A stretch of DNA of 64,000 nucleotides from an uncultured Bartonella sp. (GTDB lineage: Bacteria; Pseudomonadota; Alphaproteobacteria; Rhizobiales; Rhizobiaceae): assembly GCF_945277285.1 (NCBI RefSeq), contig NZ_CALYPR010000001.1, forward strand, positions 1,054,001-1,118,000, read 5' to 3'. The notes beneath the pieces are model-generated. The model saw only the letters and a list, made by a program, of their open reading frames with translations. It searched no databases and had not been told where the DNA came from. How positions within the stretch are numbered: position 1 is the first letter of the stretch; every line of letters begins with the position of its first letter. Positions 9,778 through 18,533 of this stretch are shown here, piece after piece. Both the position numbers and the translations under genes were made by a program.

Positions 9778-11280
9778 ATGCAATCCCTAAGCAAACTAAA
9801 CCAGAAACTATCACAATACGTTCCTTTTCGTATTATCCCTGGTATTATTTGTGTGCTCATTTATTGGGCTTTATATATGACACCCAAACCTGAAGGGCTA
9901 ACGCCTGAGGCCTGGCATTTCGTAGCTATTTTTGTTGCTGCAATTTTGGGGATCATTCTCAAAGTTATGCCACTTGGCGTCATGTCGATGATCACGATTG
10001 CAGTGGTCATGCTATCGAAAGTGACATCGTCAACATCGCCGAAAGCGGTTGCCGATGCGCTCGGGTCTATGGATAATGCGCTTATTTGGCTCATTGTGAT
10101 TTCGGTTATTGTGTCACGTGGCTTGATTAAAACAGGATTAGGAGCGCGCATTGGCTATTATTTTATTCGTTTATTAGGCAAAAAAACCATTGGTGTCGGT
10201 TATGGGCTGGCACTTTGCGAACTTTTGCTTGCTCCCTTTACACCGAGCAATACGGCACGCTGCGGTGGTATTATCCACCCGATTATGCGCTCGATTGCTC
10301 TTGCCTATGATTCGGTGCCTTATAAAAATACTCAAGGTAAGGTGGGCACCTATCTGGCACTGGTAAATTATCATGCCAATCCAATTAGTTCCGCTATGTT
10401 TATTACGGCAACAGCTCCAAATCCTCTGGTCGTCAATTATATCGCGGAAGCAACCAACCAGAGTTTTACGCTTTCATGGAGCAGCTGGGCATTGTGTATG
10501 TTGGTACCCGGCATTGTTGCTATGTTGCTGATGCCGTTTGTCATTTATCTGATTTCCCCGCCGGAGTTGAAAACAACACCGAATGCTGTGACTTTTGCAC
10601 ATGAGGAATTGCAAAAGCTGGGCAAGATCAAAGGTGGCGAAATTGTCATGCTTATCACTTTCATTGTGATGCTTTTATTGTGGGCTGGACTTCCGGCAGC
10701 ATTGTTCGGACCATCTTTCTCGGTTGATCCGACAGCTGTTGCATTTGTTGGTCTTGTTATTCTTCTGTTGTGCGGAACTTTGACTTGGGATGACGTACTC
10801 AAAGAAAAGAGCGCATGGGATACGCTTATCTGGTTTGGCGCCCTCGTTATGCTCGCCGGTCAGCTTAATAAACTTGGCGTCATTTCATGGTTTTCTGACG
10901 GCTTGCGCGTAGCCATCGAATCAAGCGGCATGAGTTGGCCTGCTGCAATGGCTGTGCTCATTTTGACGTTCATGTATACCCACTATGTGTTTGCAAGTAC
11001 GACAGCTCACATCAGTGCGATGATGCTAGCTTTCCTGATGGTAGGTGTTCACCTTATTCCGGGCGATTATATCAACCTATTCATGTTGCTTATGGCTTCA
11101 GCTTCGGCAATCATGATGTGCCTGACCCATTATGCCACCGGTACATCACCGATCATCTTCGGATCTGGCTATGTCACACTTGGCCGCTGGTGGGGTGTCG
11201 GGTTTGTGATGAGCGTTGTCAATCTGGTGGTTTTCGCTATTGTTGGCGGCATCTGGTGGAAAATTCTGGGCTATTGGTAA
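9778..11280 (+). CDS. DASS-family dicarboxylate/anion symporter or antiporter (CitT/YbhI type)
   Basis: A 500-residue inner-membrane protein with about 12-14 hydrophobic segments. The family features are a PFTPSNTARCGG segment near residue 150 and a second TTAHISAMM / GTSPIIFGSGY region in the C-terminal half, corresponding to the paired SNT-like substrate and sodium sites of the divalent-anion:sodium symporters. Plant and bacterial relatives (SodiT1, CitT, TtdT, YbhI) carry 2-oxoglutarate, malate, citrate or tartrate; the substrate here cannot be fixed. The start is ATG at 9778 behind AAAGGA. It appears monocistronic, with a strong terminator about 85 bases after the stop. Confidence 0.85.
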   Translation: MQSLSKLNQKLSQYVPFRIIPGIICVLIYWALYMTPKPEGLTPEAWHFVAIFVAAILGIILKVMPLGVMSMITIAVVMLSKVTSSTSPKAVADALGSMDNALIWLIVISVIVSRGLIKTGLGARIGYYFIRLLGKKTIGVGYGLALCELLLAPFTPSNTARCGGIIHPIMRSIALAYDSVPYKNTQGKVGTYLALVNYHANPISSAMFITATAPNPLVVNYIAEATNQSFTLSWSSWALCMLVPGIVAMLLMPFVIYLISPPELKTTPNAVTFAHEELQKLGKIKGGEIVMLITFIVMLLLWAGLPAALFGPSFSVDPTAVAFVGLVILLLCGTLTWDDVLKEKSAWDTLIWFGALVMLAGQLNKLGVISWFSDGLRVAIESSGMSWPAAMAVLILTFMYTHYVFASTTAHISAMMLAFLMVGVHLIPGDYINLFMLLMASASAIMMCLTHYATGTSPIIFGSGYVTLGRWWGVGFVMSVVNLVVFAIVGGIWWKILGYW

Positions 11281-11363
11281 GCTTAAGGGCTTGTTTATTA
11301 TCGTGCCTTTTTGCATCAGGCGTATTGAACCATAGTCGTTTTGACATTGAATAATAAAAATGG

Positions 11364-11393
11364 AAATGCCGGTTTAAAAACCGGCATTTTTGG
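11364..11393 (+). terminator. Rho-independent terminator after the DASS transporter
   Basis: AAATGCCGGTTT (11364-11375), a two-base loop and AAACCGGCATTT (11378-11389) form a perfect 12-bp stem followed by T residues. It may serve both the transporter and, in the other direction, the convergent gene ending at 11438. Confidence 0.85.
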
Positions 11394-11437
11394 TTGAAAG
11401 AACGGAATAATTGATGAACGCTGTTGGTTCATGAATT

Positions 11438-12118
11438 TCATTCACGGCGGTGTTTTTCTTGCCACTGCCTGATAATTTCACGTCTTTCATCATAAGTTTT
11501 TTTCTGCTTTATTTCCTGAACGAGATTTGCAGGGGCTTTTTCGGGTGTTCCGCAATCAAAGGGTGGTGCGGGATCATATTGCATTTGAAGTTGAACCGTT
11601 TTGGCTATCTTTTCACCTAAGAGTTCGGCAATCATCATCAATCCGAAGTCCATTCCGGCGGTTACACCACCGGCTGTCACAATATTTCCGTCAACAACCA
11701 CCCGGTGTTGAATAGGGATGGCACCAAAATCTTTCAGATAAGCCATGGCACTCCAATGGGTGGTGGCTTTGCGCCCTTTCAGTAAGCCACATGCGCCAAG
11801 AACAAGAGCACCGGTGCAAACCGATGTCAGATAATGGACCGACTTTGCTTGCTGGCGGATGAAATCAAGAACCGATTCGTCGTCAATAAGTTGATTGGTG
11901 CCACTGCCACCCGGCACACATAAAACATCTAAAGGGTGGAGCGTATTTATATCATGGGATGGAGTAATGCGAAGCCCGCTTGTTGTGGTTACCGGCTTTA
12001 ACGTTTTGCCAATAAGAGCAACATCGAGTTCCGCCACCGAGCTGAATTCATCAAAAGGTGCGGCAAAATCCAATAGTTGCATATTATCGAAAATAAGAAA
12101 TCCAACTTTTATTGTCAT
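11438..12118 (-). CDS. DJ-1/PfpI family protein, isonitrile hydratase (InhA)-like
   Basis: 226 residues, very similar in length and motif layout to cyclohexyl-isocyanide hydratase InhA of Pseudomonas, which hydrates isonitriles to N-formamides. The nucleophile elbow is SVCTGALVLG with C101, and D17 in the LLDFAAP segment matches the catalytic Asp of that enzyme. Other shared blocks are VPGG, KATTHW, GGVTAGMDF and YDPAPPFDCG. ATG at 12118 is preferred to the preceding TTG because AGGGGAT lies about seven bases upstream. It is divergent from a GlxA-type regulator 58 bases away that shares the DJ-1 fold, so that regulator probably controls it (inference). The true substrate is unproven. Confidence 0.85.
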   Translation of the reverse strand: MTIKVGFLIFDNMQLLDFAAPFDEFSSVAELDVALIGKTLKPVTTTSGLRITPSHDINTLHPLDVLCVPGGSGTNQLIDDESVLDFIRQQAKSVHYLTSVCTGALVLGACGLLKGRKATTHWSAMAYLKDFGAIPIQHRVVVDGNIVTAGGVTAGMDFGLMMIAELLGEKIAKTVQLQMQYDPAPPFDCGTPEKAPANLVQEIKQKKTYDERREIIRQWQEKHRRE

Positions 12119-12176
12119 CAAGCATCCCCTTCAATAGTGTTTTGAAAAAATAATAAAACGGGATAAGTTGGCAGTT

Positions 12177-13187
12177 ATGACAAAATCCCCACGATTTCAG
12201 CCAAAGAGCGATGCATCGTTCAATGAACCGAAAACAATCGCAATTCTTTGTTTTGATGATGCGCAACTTCTGGACATAACGGGGCCGTTACAGGCTTTTT
12301 CAACTGCCAATGATTTATATGAGGGTAAGCTCAAGCCTTATCGGCTCTTGACAATTGCCGAGCAAAGCAAAATTAAAACAACAAGTGGCCTCGAATTGGG
12401 GTGCATACCTCTTGTTTCGTGCCCAAAATCAATTGATACCCTGCTGATAAGTGGTGGACGCGGAATCAATCAATTTGCAACAAAACATACAGTGCTTCAA
12501 TGGATCGCAAAGGTTAATGAACTAACAAGACGGACCGCGTCTGTTTGTAGCGGGTCCTTGGCTCTTGCCAAGTTGGGCCTTCTTGATGGCAAAAAGGCGA
12601 CAACGCATTGGCGCCGAATCAACGAATTTCGAAAAGCTTATCCGCGAGTTTTGTGGACAAACGATGCAATCTTTATCCGAAACGGAAAAATATGGACTTC
12701 AGCCGGAATCACGTCCGGCATTGATATGGCTTTGGCCATGATCGAGAAGGACTTAGGATTTGCAATGGCAAAATCGGTTGCACAACAACTGGTTGTCTAT
12801 CTTCGTCGTCCGGGTGGACAAAGCCAGTTCAGCGAAGTGATGAATCTTTTTTGTGAAGACGAGCGTTTCAATAGGCTTAATAATTGGATAACGGAAAATC
12901 TGTCAAAACATCTTTCAGTTGCTGAACTTGCAACAAAATGCGCTATGAGTGAACGCAACTTTTCCCGCCTTTATTCGCGTGCGACCGGAACAACGCCGTC
13001 CAAAGCTGTCGAATTATTAAGACTTGAAGCAGCAAGACATTATCTGGAACAAAATTACTCGATGAAAAAAGTTGCTCGCCAGTGCGGCTTTGGCAGCGAA
13101 GAAACATTAAGACGTATTTTTCAGCGTCATCTGGGCATTTCGCCACAAGCTTACCGGGAACGTTTTATAAAACTTCCGGATGAATAG
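12177..13187 (+). CDS. GlxA-family transcriptional regulator (DJ-1/PfpI domain plus AraC HTH)
   Basis: 336 residues. The N-terminal part (about 20-190) is a DJ-1/PfpI-like sensor domain with a retained elbow cysteine in SVCSGSLALAK and the block KATTHW. The C-terminal 100 residues form a double AraC/XylS helix-turn-helix: LSVAELATKCAMSERNFSRLY, then MKKVARQCGFGSEETLRRIFQ, ending GISPQAYRERF. ATG at 12177 is chosen; a TTG at 12168 is also possible. The 58-base gap to the divergent isonitrile hydratase-like gene must hold both promoters, which suggests local control. It converges on thiD with only three bases between stops, and no terminator hairpin is visible there. Confidence 0.88.
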   Translation: MTKSPRFQPKSDASFNEPKTIAILCFDDAQLLDITGPLQAFSTANDLYEGKLKPYRLLTIAEQSKIKTTSGLELGCIPLVSCPKSIDTLLISGGRGINQFATKHTVLQWIAKVNELTRRTASVCSGSLALAKLGLLDGKKATTHWRRINEFRKAYPRVLWTNDAIFIRNGKIWTSAGITSGIDMALAMIEKDLGFAMAKSVAQQLVVYLRRPGGQSQFSEVMNLFCEDERFNRLNNWITENLSKHLSVAELATKCAMSERNFSRLYSRATGTTPSKAVELLRLEAARHYLEQNYSMKKVARQCGFGSEETLRRIFQRHLGISPQAYRERFIKLPDE

Positions 13188-13190
13188 TCG

Positions 13191-14036
13191 TCAATCACCA
13201 ATCATTCCATCTTGCCATAATTTATAAAAATGATGAACCGGTCCATGTCCGTGACCGACTTCTAGTTTGCTTGATGCGGCAAGGGCACCGGTCAGATAAT
13301 GTTTGGCAAATCTTACTGCATCAACAAGGGGCGTTGTCGGCAATAAGGCGGCAATTGCCGCTGAAATCGTGCACCCTGTGCCATGGTCATTTTTGGTTGC
13401 TATACGGGGTGCTTCAAGTTCAACGACACCATGACGGTCGCAAAAAATATCAGGACTTGTTGCCCCATTAAGATGGCCGCCTTTCAAGAGAACCGAACGG
13501 CATTTAAGCTCGAGAATATCAGGGGCGTATCGGCGCATTTCACCTAACGACCATTGCGGTTTAATATCAAGAAGAACGGCCGCTTCGGGAAGATTGGGTG
13601 TAATAATTGCCGCCATTGGAACAAGAACATCGCGAATAAATTCGATCGCATCCTGTTCCAGCAGCAGGTCGCCACTTTTGGCAACCATGACGGGATCAAC
13701 AACAATATTGTTGGCACGGTGATAAACAAGCCGTTCGGCAATAACGCGGGCGATTGCGGCATTGGCAACCATGCCGATTTTGACAGCATCGACGGTTATA
13801 TCCTCAAAAACGGCATCAATCTGGTCGGCAACAAAATTGGCATCCATCGCCTTGAAAGCACGAACTCCCTGGGTGTTTTGTGCAACAACAGCCGTTACTA
13901 CACTCATGGCATAGGTTTTCATGGCAGAAAAGGTCTTAATATCGGCATGCATGCCTGCTCCACCGGAAGGATCTGTTCCGGCGATTGAGAGAATACGGGG
14001 AATTACAACTTGCTTTTTGTCAACTTGTGGCGTCAT
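13191..14036 (-). CDS. thiD: Hydroxymethylpyrimidine/phosphomethylpyrimidine kinase
   Basis: 281 residues. It phosphorylates HMP and then HMP-phosphate to HMP-pyrophosphate for thiamine synthesis. Family marks are SIAGTDPSGGAGMHADIKTF near the N-terminus, DPVMVAKSGD in the middle and NDHGTGCTISAAIAA with the catalytic ribokinase-type DHGTGC near residue 220. The start overlaps the end of the upstream small-protein gene by 17 bases, so the two are likely co-transcribed. No THI-box riboswitch was recognised upstream, and no other thi gene lies nearby, so it may work in salvage. Confidence 0.95.
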   Translation of the reverse strand: MTPQVDKKQVVIPRILSIAGTDPSGGAGMHADIKTFSAMKTYAMSVVTAVVAQNTQGVRAFKAMDANFVADQIDAVFEDITVDAVKIGMVANAAIARVIAERLVYHRANNIVVDPVMVAKSGDLLLEQDAIEFIRDVLVPMAAIITPNLPEAAVLLDIKPQWSLGEMRRYAPDILELKCRSVLLKGGHLNGATSPDIFCDRHGVVELEAPRIATKNDHGTGCTISAAIAALLPTTPLVDAVRFAKHYLTGALAASSKLEVGHGHGPVHHFYKLWQDGMIGD

Positions 14037-14436
14037 TGCAGCGTTTTCCTGTCCATGTATGTTGGGGAATATTCAAACCGGTACCCCAGCGGCCATCAAA
14101 TTCATCAAATTTTTCATCAAATTTCCAGATAGCAAACCCCGAACCGTATTTGTCTTTCCATACGACTGTCCGTTCACGGCCTTCTTGCTTTTTCGGCTCT
14201 TCCACTGTTCCTTTGGTAATTTTATCACCGTCACGATATGTCATGTCACCAATCAGGCGCCCATCAGCCGTTTTACCGAGCGTTACCTCGCACCGGACAA
14301 TATATCCAGCATTATAGACAAAGCCACAATACCTGCCCGTCGGTTCGTTCAGAAGTATTTGGGCAAACGACAACAGCACTGAAGCTGCCGCACATAACGG
14401 GACAATCAGTAAAATCTTCAAGAAATTTTGTGGCAC
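14020..14436 (-). CDS. Small secreted or membrane-anchored protein of unknown function
   Basis: 138 residues if translation starts at GTG 14436, chosen because GGGGAT lies seven bases upstream; a longer ATG start at 14511 lacks such a site. An N-terminal hydrophobic stretch (about residues 6-26) looks like a signal peptide or anchor. The rest is polar, with GRYCGFVYNAGYIVRCEV and WGTGLNIPQHTW segments and two or three Cys residues that could pair in the periplasm. I do not recognise the family. It overlaps the thiD start and probably shares its transcript. Confidence 0.6.
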   Translation of the reverse strand: MPQNFLKILLIVPLCAAASVLLSFAQILLNEPTGRYCGFVYNAGYIVRCEVTLGKTADGRLIGDMTYRDGDKITKGTVEEPKKQEGRERTVVWKDKYGSGFAIWKFDEKFDEFDGRWGTGLNIPQHTWTGKRCNDATS

Positions 14437-14614
14437 AAAAATATCCCCTTTTCCCGATTGCTGCGAATATAAACAAAAAGACAAAAAAGGAAAATGGATA
14501 AAATGTGACAATAAAATGAAGGTTTATCACTTTTCCGGAGTTCACACTGTTGTTGCTTAAATATTGCCATAATTCGTGTATCGAGGGCACATTATTTGGT
14601 TCGTGGAGGGTCTT

Positions 14615-15331
14615 ATGACACGAAAAAATTTGACAGCAACCAACCTGTCCATCACAAGACGGGGCCTTTTTGTGGGAGCGGCAGCTTGTGCAGCCGCAGC
14701 ATTATCGGCTCGTCTCGTTTTGGCACAACCACAAAGGCCAGTTCCTCTAGAAAACTACCAAAGGTCATTTTTCAATGCAGATGAGTGGGCTTTTGTGATG
14801 GCGGCAACTGCCCGTATTATTCCTTCGGATGGAAAAGGACCAGGTGCTTTGGAAGCACGTGTTCCAGTGTTCATTGATAAACAACTGGCAAGCCCATGGG
14901 GTCAAGGCGACCATTGGTATATGCAAGCACCGTTCAATCGTGATGCACCCCGTTACACCGGCTATCAGGCAGAGCCTTCGCCAGCCCAGGCCTATCGTAT
15001 TGCTATTCCAAAGATTAATCAGTGGTGCAAAGACCAATATGGTGCAATCTTTGCCGAACTTCCTTCTGACAAGCAAGATGAAGCTTTGACAAGGATTGAG
15101 AAAGATGAAGTTTTGATTGATGAACTTCGTTCAGGCGATTTCTTCACTTTCCTGTTGCAAAACACCAAGGAAGGCTATTTCGCCGATCCACAATATGGTG
15201 GCAATTATGACATGGCGGCATGGGTCTATATCGGATTTCCCGGCGCACGCGGCAGTTTCCTCGAATGGGTCGAAAAGGACAATGTTCCCTATAAACTTGG
15301 GCCGGTTTCTCTCTCCGGTGAAAGGGCTTAA
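14615..15331 (+). CDS. Gluconate 2-dehydrogenase-type subunit 3 (gamma), Tat-exported
   Basis: 238 residues. A twin-arginine signal (SITRRGLFVGAA, then an Ala-rich hydrophobic core ending near LAQ) sends the folded protein to the periplasm. The mature part matches the Gluconate_2-dh3 family: FNADEWAFVMAATARIIPSD and a C-terminal GYFADPQYGGN...WVYIGFPGA block. Such subunits partner a GMC flavoprotein and carry it across the membrane. The start at 14615 follows GGAGGG at 14605-14610; an upstream in-frame codon at 14576 is less likely. The flavoprotein gene begins three bases after the stop, so this is the first gene of a three-gene operon. Confidence 0.92.
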   Translation: MTRKNLTATNLSITRRGLFVGAAACAAAALSARLVLAQPQRPVPLENYQRSFFNADEWAFVMAATARIIPSDGKGPGALEARVPVFIDKQLASPWGQGDHWYMQAPFNRDAPRYTGYQAEPSPAQAYRIAIPKINQWCKDQYGAIFAELPSDKQDEALTRIEKDEVLIDELRSGDFFTFLLQNTKEGYFADPQYGGNYDMAAWVYIGFPGARGSFLEWVEKDNVPYKLGPVSLSGERA

Positions 15332-15334
15332 ATC

Positions 15335-17104
15335 ATGACACAAACAATGAAGAAAAAAGATGTTGTCATTATCGGCCTCGGATGGACCGGTGCAATCAGT
15401 GGCATCGAGCTCGCCAAGGAAGGTTTGGAAATTGTAGCACTCGAACGTGGCGAAGACCGTGATACAGTGCCGGATTTTGCCTACCCGAAACCTGCCGATG
15501 AATTGAAATACGGTGTTCGTTTGGGAACAGCCGTTCGCCCGCATGATCATACGGTGACAATTCGTAGAGGGCTAGATCAGGTCGCTCTTCCCTATCGTCA
15601 ATTGGGATCTTTCCTTCCCGGTATCGGGGTTGGCGGTGCCGGTATCCACTGGAACGGTATGACATGGCGTGCCCAGCCGGAAGAATTGCGCGCCCGCTCT
15701 TATATTGAAGAGACCTTTGGCAATATTATTCCTGAAGATATGACCATTCAGGACTGGGGTGTCACCTACGACGAACTGGAAGAACATTTTGACATGTTTG
15801 AAAAGGTTGTTGGCGTTTCGGGAACTGCCGGTAATCTTAATGGCAAGATACAAGAAGGCGGTGATCCTTTTGAAGGGCCACGCAAAAACCCCTATCCGAT
15901 GCCGGCTTTGCCTTACACCTATAATGGCCGCATTTTCAGCGCTGCGGCAAAGAAAATGGGGCTTCATCCTTTTCCATGTCCTTCGGCAATTGCCTCGGAA
16001 GCTTACACCAATCCTTATGGCATGCAGATGGGGCCGTGCAACTATTGCGGTTTTTGCGAACGTTACGGTTGCCTCAATTATTCAAAGGCATCTCCGCAGG
16101 TCAGCGTTCTGGCGGCTTTGAAACGGTATAAGAATTTTGAATATCGGGTAAAGTCGGAAGTTTTGCGTATTGAAAAATCAGCAGATGGCAAGACAGTAAC
16201 CGGTGTTACCTATGTCAACGAAAAAAATGAAGAAATTTTCCAACCGGCAGATCTCGTCATTCTCGGCGGTTTCATGATTAACAACGTGCATCTGTTGCTG
16301 TTGTCCGGCCTTGGTGAACCTTATAATCCGGAAACTGGTGAAGGTGTAATTGGCCGTAACTATGCTTATCAGACCGCAATTGGCGGCGGCACATTATTTT
16401 TCAAGGACAAAGTTTTTAATCCATTTGTCGGTACCGGTTGTAACGGGTCCTATATTGACGATTATAGCTTCAACCAGATTGATATGGCAAAAGAAGGTTT
16501 CATTGGTGGAAGTCGTATTTCTTCTGGCCAAACCAATGGTCAGCCAATACGTAATATGCCGCTTCCGGCCGGTACCCCTGCTTGGGGGGCAGGATGGAAA
16601 CAGGCTGTCGGTGACTGGTATGGACATTCGATGTCCATTGGCCAACACGGTTCGGTTATGTCCTATCGTGATGCTTATCTTGATCTTGATCCGACATATA
16701 AGGATAAATTCGGTCGTCCATTGATGCGGATGACATTTAATTGGCACAATAATGAAATTCGTATGTCGCAATATATTGCCGACAAGATTGATAAAATCGC
16801 TCAAACAATCGGTCCGGATAATTACAAGCAGAATCCGGCCATGAAAGAAGGTCAGCAATATGATACCCGCATTTATCAAACTACTCACACCGTGGGGGGC
16901 GCGATTATGGGTGAAGACCGGCATCGTTCGGCATTGAACCGCTATCTCCAACATTGGGATTACCACAACCTGTTTGTTCCCGGTGCCAACGCATTCCCGC
17001 AGAACATCCAGCATAATCCTACAGGAACGCTTGGTGCCTTGACCTATTGGATGCTTAACAAGATCAAATCCGATTATCTCAAGAACCCGCGGTCTTTGGC
17101 ATAG
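15335..17104 (+). CDS. GMC-family FAD dehydrogenase, gluconate/sugar dehydrogenase large subunit
   Basis: 589 residues. The N-terminal FAD-binding Rossmann motif is VIIGLGWTGAISGIELAKEG at 11-30. A cysteine group C235-C238-C241-C246 in CNYCGFCERYGC resembles the iron-sulfur site of membrane-bound FAD glucose/gluconate dehydrogenases. The GMC C-terminal domain has TTHTVGGAIMG (H518) and QHNPTGTLGALTYW (H560, N561), the usual catalytic His/Asn region. It oxidises a sugar or sugar acid in the periplasm and passes electrons to the cytochrome subunit. It has no signal of its own, so export with the Tat-tagged small subunit is expected. The exact substrate (gluconate, 2-ketogluconate, sorbitol or other) is not decided by sequence alone. 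Confidence 0.92.
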   Translation: MTQTMKKKDVVIIGLGWTGAISGIELAKEGLEIVALERGEDRDTVPDFAYPKPADELKYGVRLGTAVRPHDHTVTIRRGLDQVALPYRQLGSFLPGIGVGGAGIHWNGMTWRAQPEELRARSYIEETFGNIIPEDMTIQDWGVTYDELEEHFDMFEKVVGVSGTAGNLNGKIQEGGDPFEGPRKNPYPMPALPYTYNGRIFSAAAKKMGLHPFPCPSAIASEAYTNPYGMQMGPCNYCGFCERYGCLNYSKASPQVSVLAALKRYKNFEYRVKSEVLRIEKSADGKTVTGVTYVNEKNEEIFQPADLVILGGFMINNVHLLLLSGLGEPYNPETGEGVIGRNYAYQTAIGGGTLFFKDKVFNPFVGTGCNGSYIDDYSFNQIDMAKEGFIGGSRISSGQTNGQPIRNMPLPAGTPAWGAGWKQAVGDWYGHSMSIGQHGSVMSYRDAYLDLDPTYKDKFGRPLMRMTFNWHNNEIRMSQYIADKIDKIAQTIGPDNYKQNPAMKEGQQYDTRIYQTTHTVGGAIMGEDRHRSALNRYLQHWDYHNLFVPGANAFPQNIQHNPTGTLGALTYWMLNKIKSDYLKNPRSLA

Positions 17105-17116
17105 GAGAAAAATCCG

Positions 17117-18412
17117 ATGAAACGCTTTGTTAAAATTATTCTTGGATTGATAATCCTTGCAGTGATTGTTGTTTTGGCAATCATGTTTGTGCCGATTAAA
17201 CGCACTGGCCCGACAGAAGTTCTTGCTCCCGATTTCAAGCCGGAACAGGGGCGTGGCGAATACCTCGCCAAAATGGCAGATTGTGCAGCCTGCCACACCG
17301 CAAAAGGTGGAGAGCCTTATGCCGGTGGACGCGAAGTAAACAGCCCTTTTGGCATTATCTATTCATCCAATATTACGCCGGCTGAAAACGGTATCAAGAA
17401 CATGACCCTTGACCAATTCCGTGACGCTTTGCGTGATGGTATCGGCAAGAACGGCCAGCTTCTTTATCCGGCAATGCCTTATGAAAATTATCGCAAGATC
17501 AGCGAACCCGACATTGTCGCGCTCTATGATTATTTCATGAACGAAGTAAAACCGGTTAACGTCAAAATTAAAGAAACCAATCTGGCTTTCCCGTTCAACC
17601 AACGTTGGGGAATCCGGCTTTGGAACTTGATTGCTATTTCGGATAAAGCCGGTTTTGAGCCACGTTTCAACGATGCAAAACTTGACCGCGGTGCCTATCT
17701 TGTCGAAAGTTTCGGACATTGTGGAGCATGTCATACACCACGTGATCTGATGTTCCGCCAGTCGGGTATTAATAGCGATAGTAACAAGTTTCTTACCGGT
17801 GAAGTCATTGACGGTTTTTATGGTCCGAATTTGCGTAGCCCTGATTCTTCAGTTGCAAAATGGAGCGCTGAAGATCTGAAAGCTTATTTGCAGACCGGAC
17901 GCAATGGTCATTCGGCAGTGATTGGCCCGATGAAACTTGTTGTTGAGGAATCAATGCAATTTGCTACTGAAGATGATATTGACGCTATTGTGGCTTATTT
18001 AAAACACATCCAGTTGCCGGGCGAAGCTGCAAAACAGGTCCGTGATCCGGATAAGACAACCGGTATGCTGACCGAGGCAAAACCCGAGATGTCACTTGGC
18101 GCACGGCTTTATCTGGACAATTGTAATGCTTGCCATTTTGTCAATGCTAAAGGTGCCAGAGGTGTCTTTCCGGAGCTTGATGGTGCAAAAATTGTCAATG
18201 CAAAAGACCCGACGGGATTGTTGCGGGTTATTGTCAATGGAGCACGTATGCCATCGACAGAAAAACGCCCGGCCGATTTGGCAATGCCGGCTTTCGGATG
18301 GCGTATGAATGATGATGAAATTGCAGCTCTTGCTACTTTCCTACGTTCAAGCTGGACCAATGATGCACCGGCTGTGAAGGCAGCTGATGTTGCCAAGGTA
18401 CGGACCAAATAG
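17117..18412 (+). CDS. Membrane-bound triheme cytochrome c subunit of the dehydrogenase
   Basis: 431 residues. A single N-terminal hydrophobic helix (about 7-26) acts as signal or anchor. Three c-type heme sites follow: CAACH at 56-60, CGACH at 202-206 and CNACH at 336-340, one per repeated cytochrome domain, with Met/Pro segments between them that could supply axial ligands. This is the layout of the cytochrome subunit of gluconate, sorbitol and alcohol dehydrogenases, which delivers electrons to ubiquinone or a terminal oxidase. It lies 12 bases after the flavoprotein gene and ends at a strong terminator. Confidence 0.92.
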   Translation: MKRFVKIILGLIILAVIVVLAIMFVPIKRTGPTEVLAPDFKPEQGRGEYLAKMADCAACHTAKGGEPYAGGREVNSPFGIIYSSNITPAENGIKNMTLDQFRDALRDGIGKNGQLLYPAMPYENYRKISEPDIVALYDYFMNEVKPVNVKIKETNLAFPFNQRWGIRLWNLIAISDKAGFEPRFNDAKLDRGAYLVESFGHCGACHTPRDLMFRQSGINSDSNKFLTGEVIDGFYGPNLRSPDSSVAKWSAEDLKAYLQTGRNGHSAVIGPMKLVVEESMQFATEDDIDAIVAYLKHIQLPGEAAKQVRDPDKTTGMLTEAKPEMSLGARLYLDNCNACHFVNAKGARGVFPELDGAKIVNAKDPTGLLRVIVNGARMPSTEKRPADLAMPAFGWRMNDDEIAALATFLRSSWTNDAPAVKAADVAKVRTK

Positions 18413-18438
18413 AAACTGTACATATTTTGAAAAATTTG

Positions 18439-18464
18439 AAAACGGCCTTCGGGCCGTTTTTTAT
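18439..18464 (+). terminator. Rho-independent terminator of the dehydrogenase operon
   Basis: AAAACGGCC, a TTCG tetraloop and GGCCGTTTT form a perfect 9-bp stem (18439-18460) that runs into a T tract, 26 bases after the cytochrome stop codon. Confidence 0.92.
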
Positions 18465-18533
18465 TCAGGTGTTTTCTCTTATTAAATTGCTCTATAAGCA
18501 AAAGTGGTTTGAATTTTTTAAGATGGAAACATC

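Noticed and set aside
16394-17296. 300-codon antisense frame over the flavoprotein and cytochrome genes
   Set aside because: It mirrors two well-supported genes and has no domain of its own.
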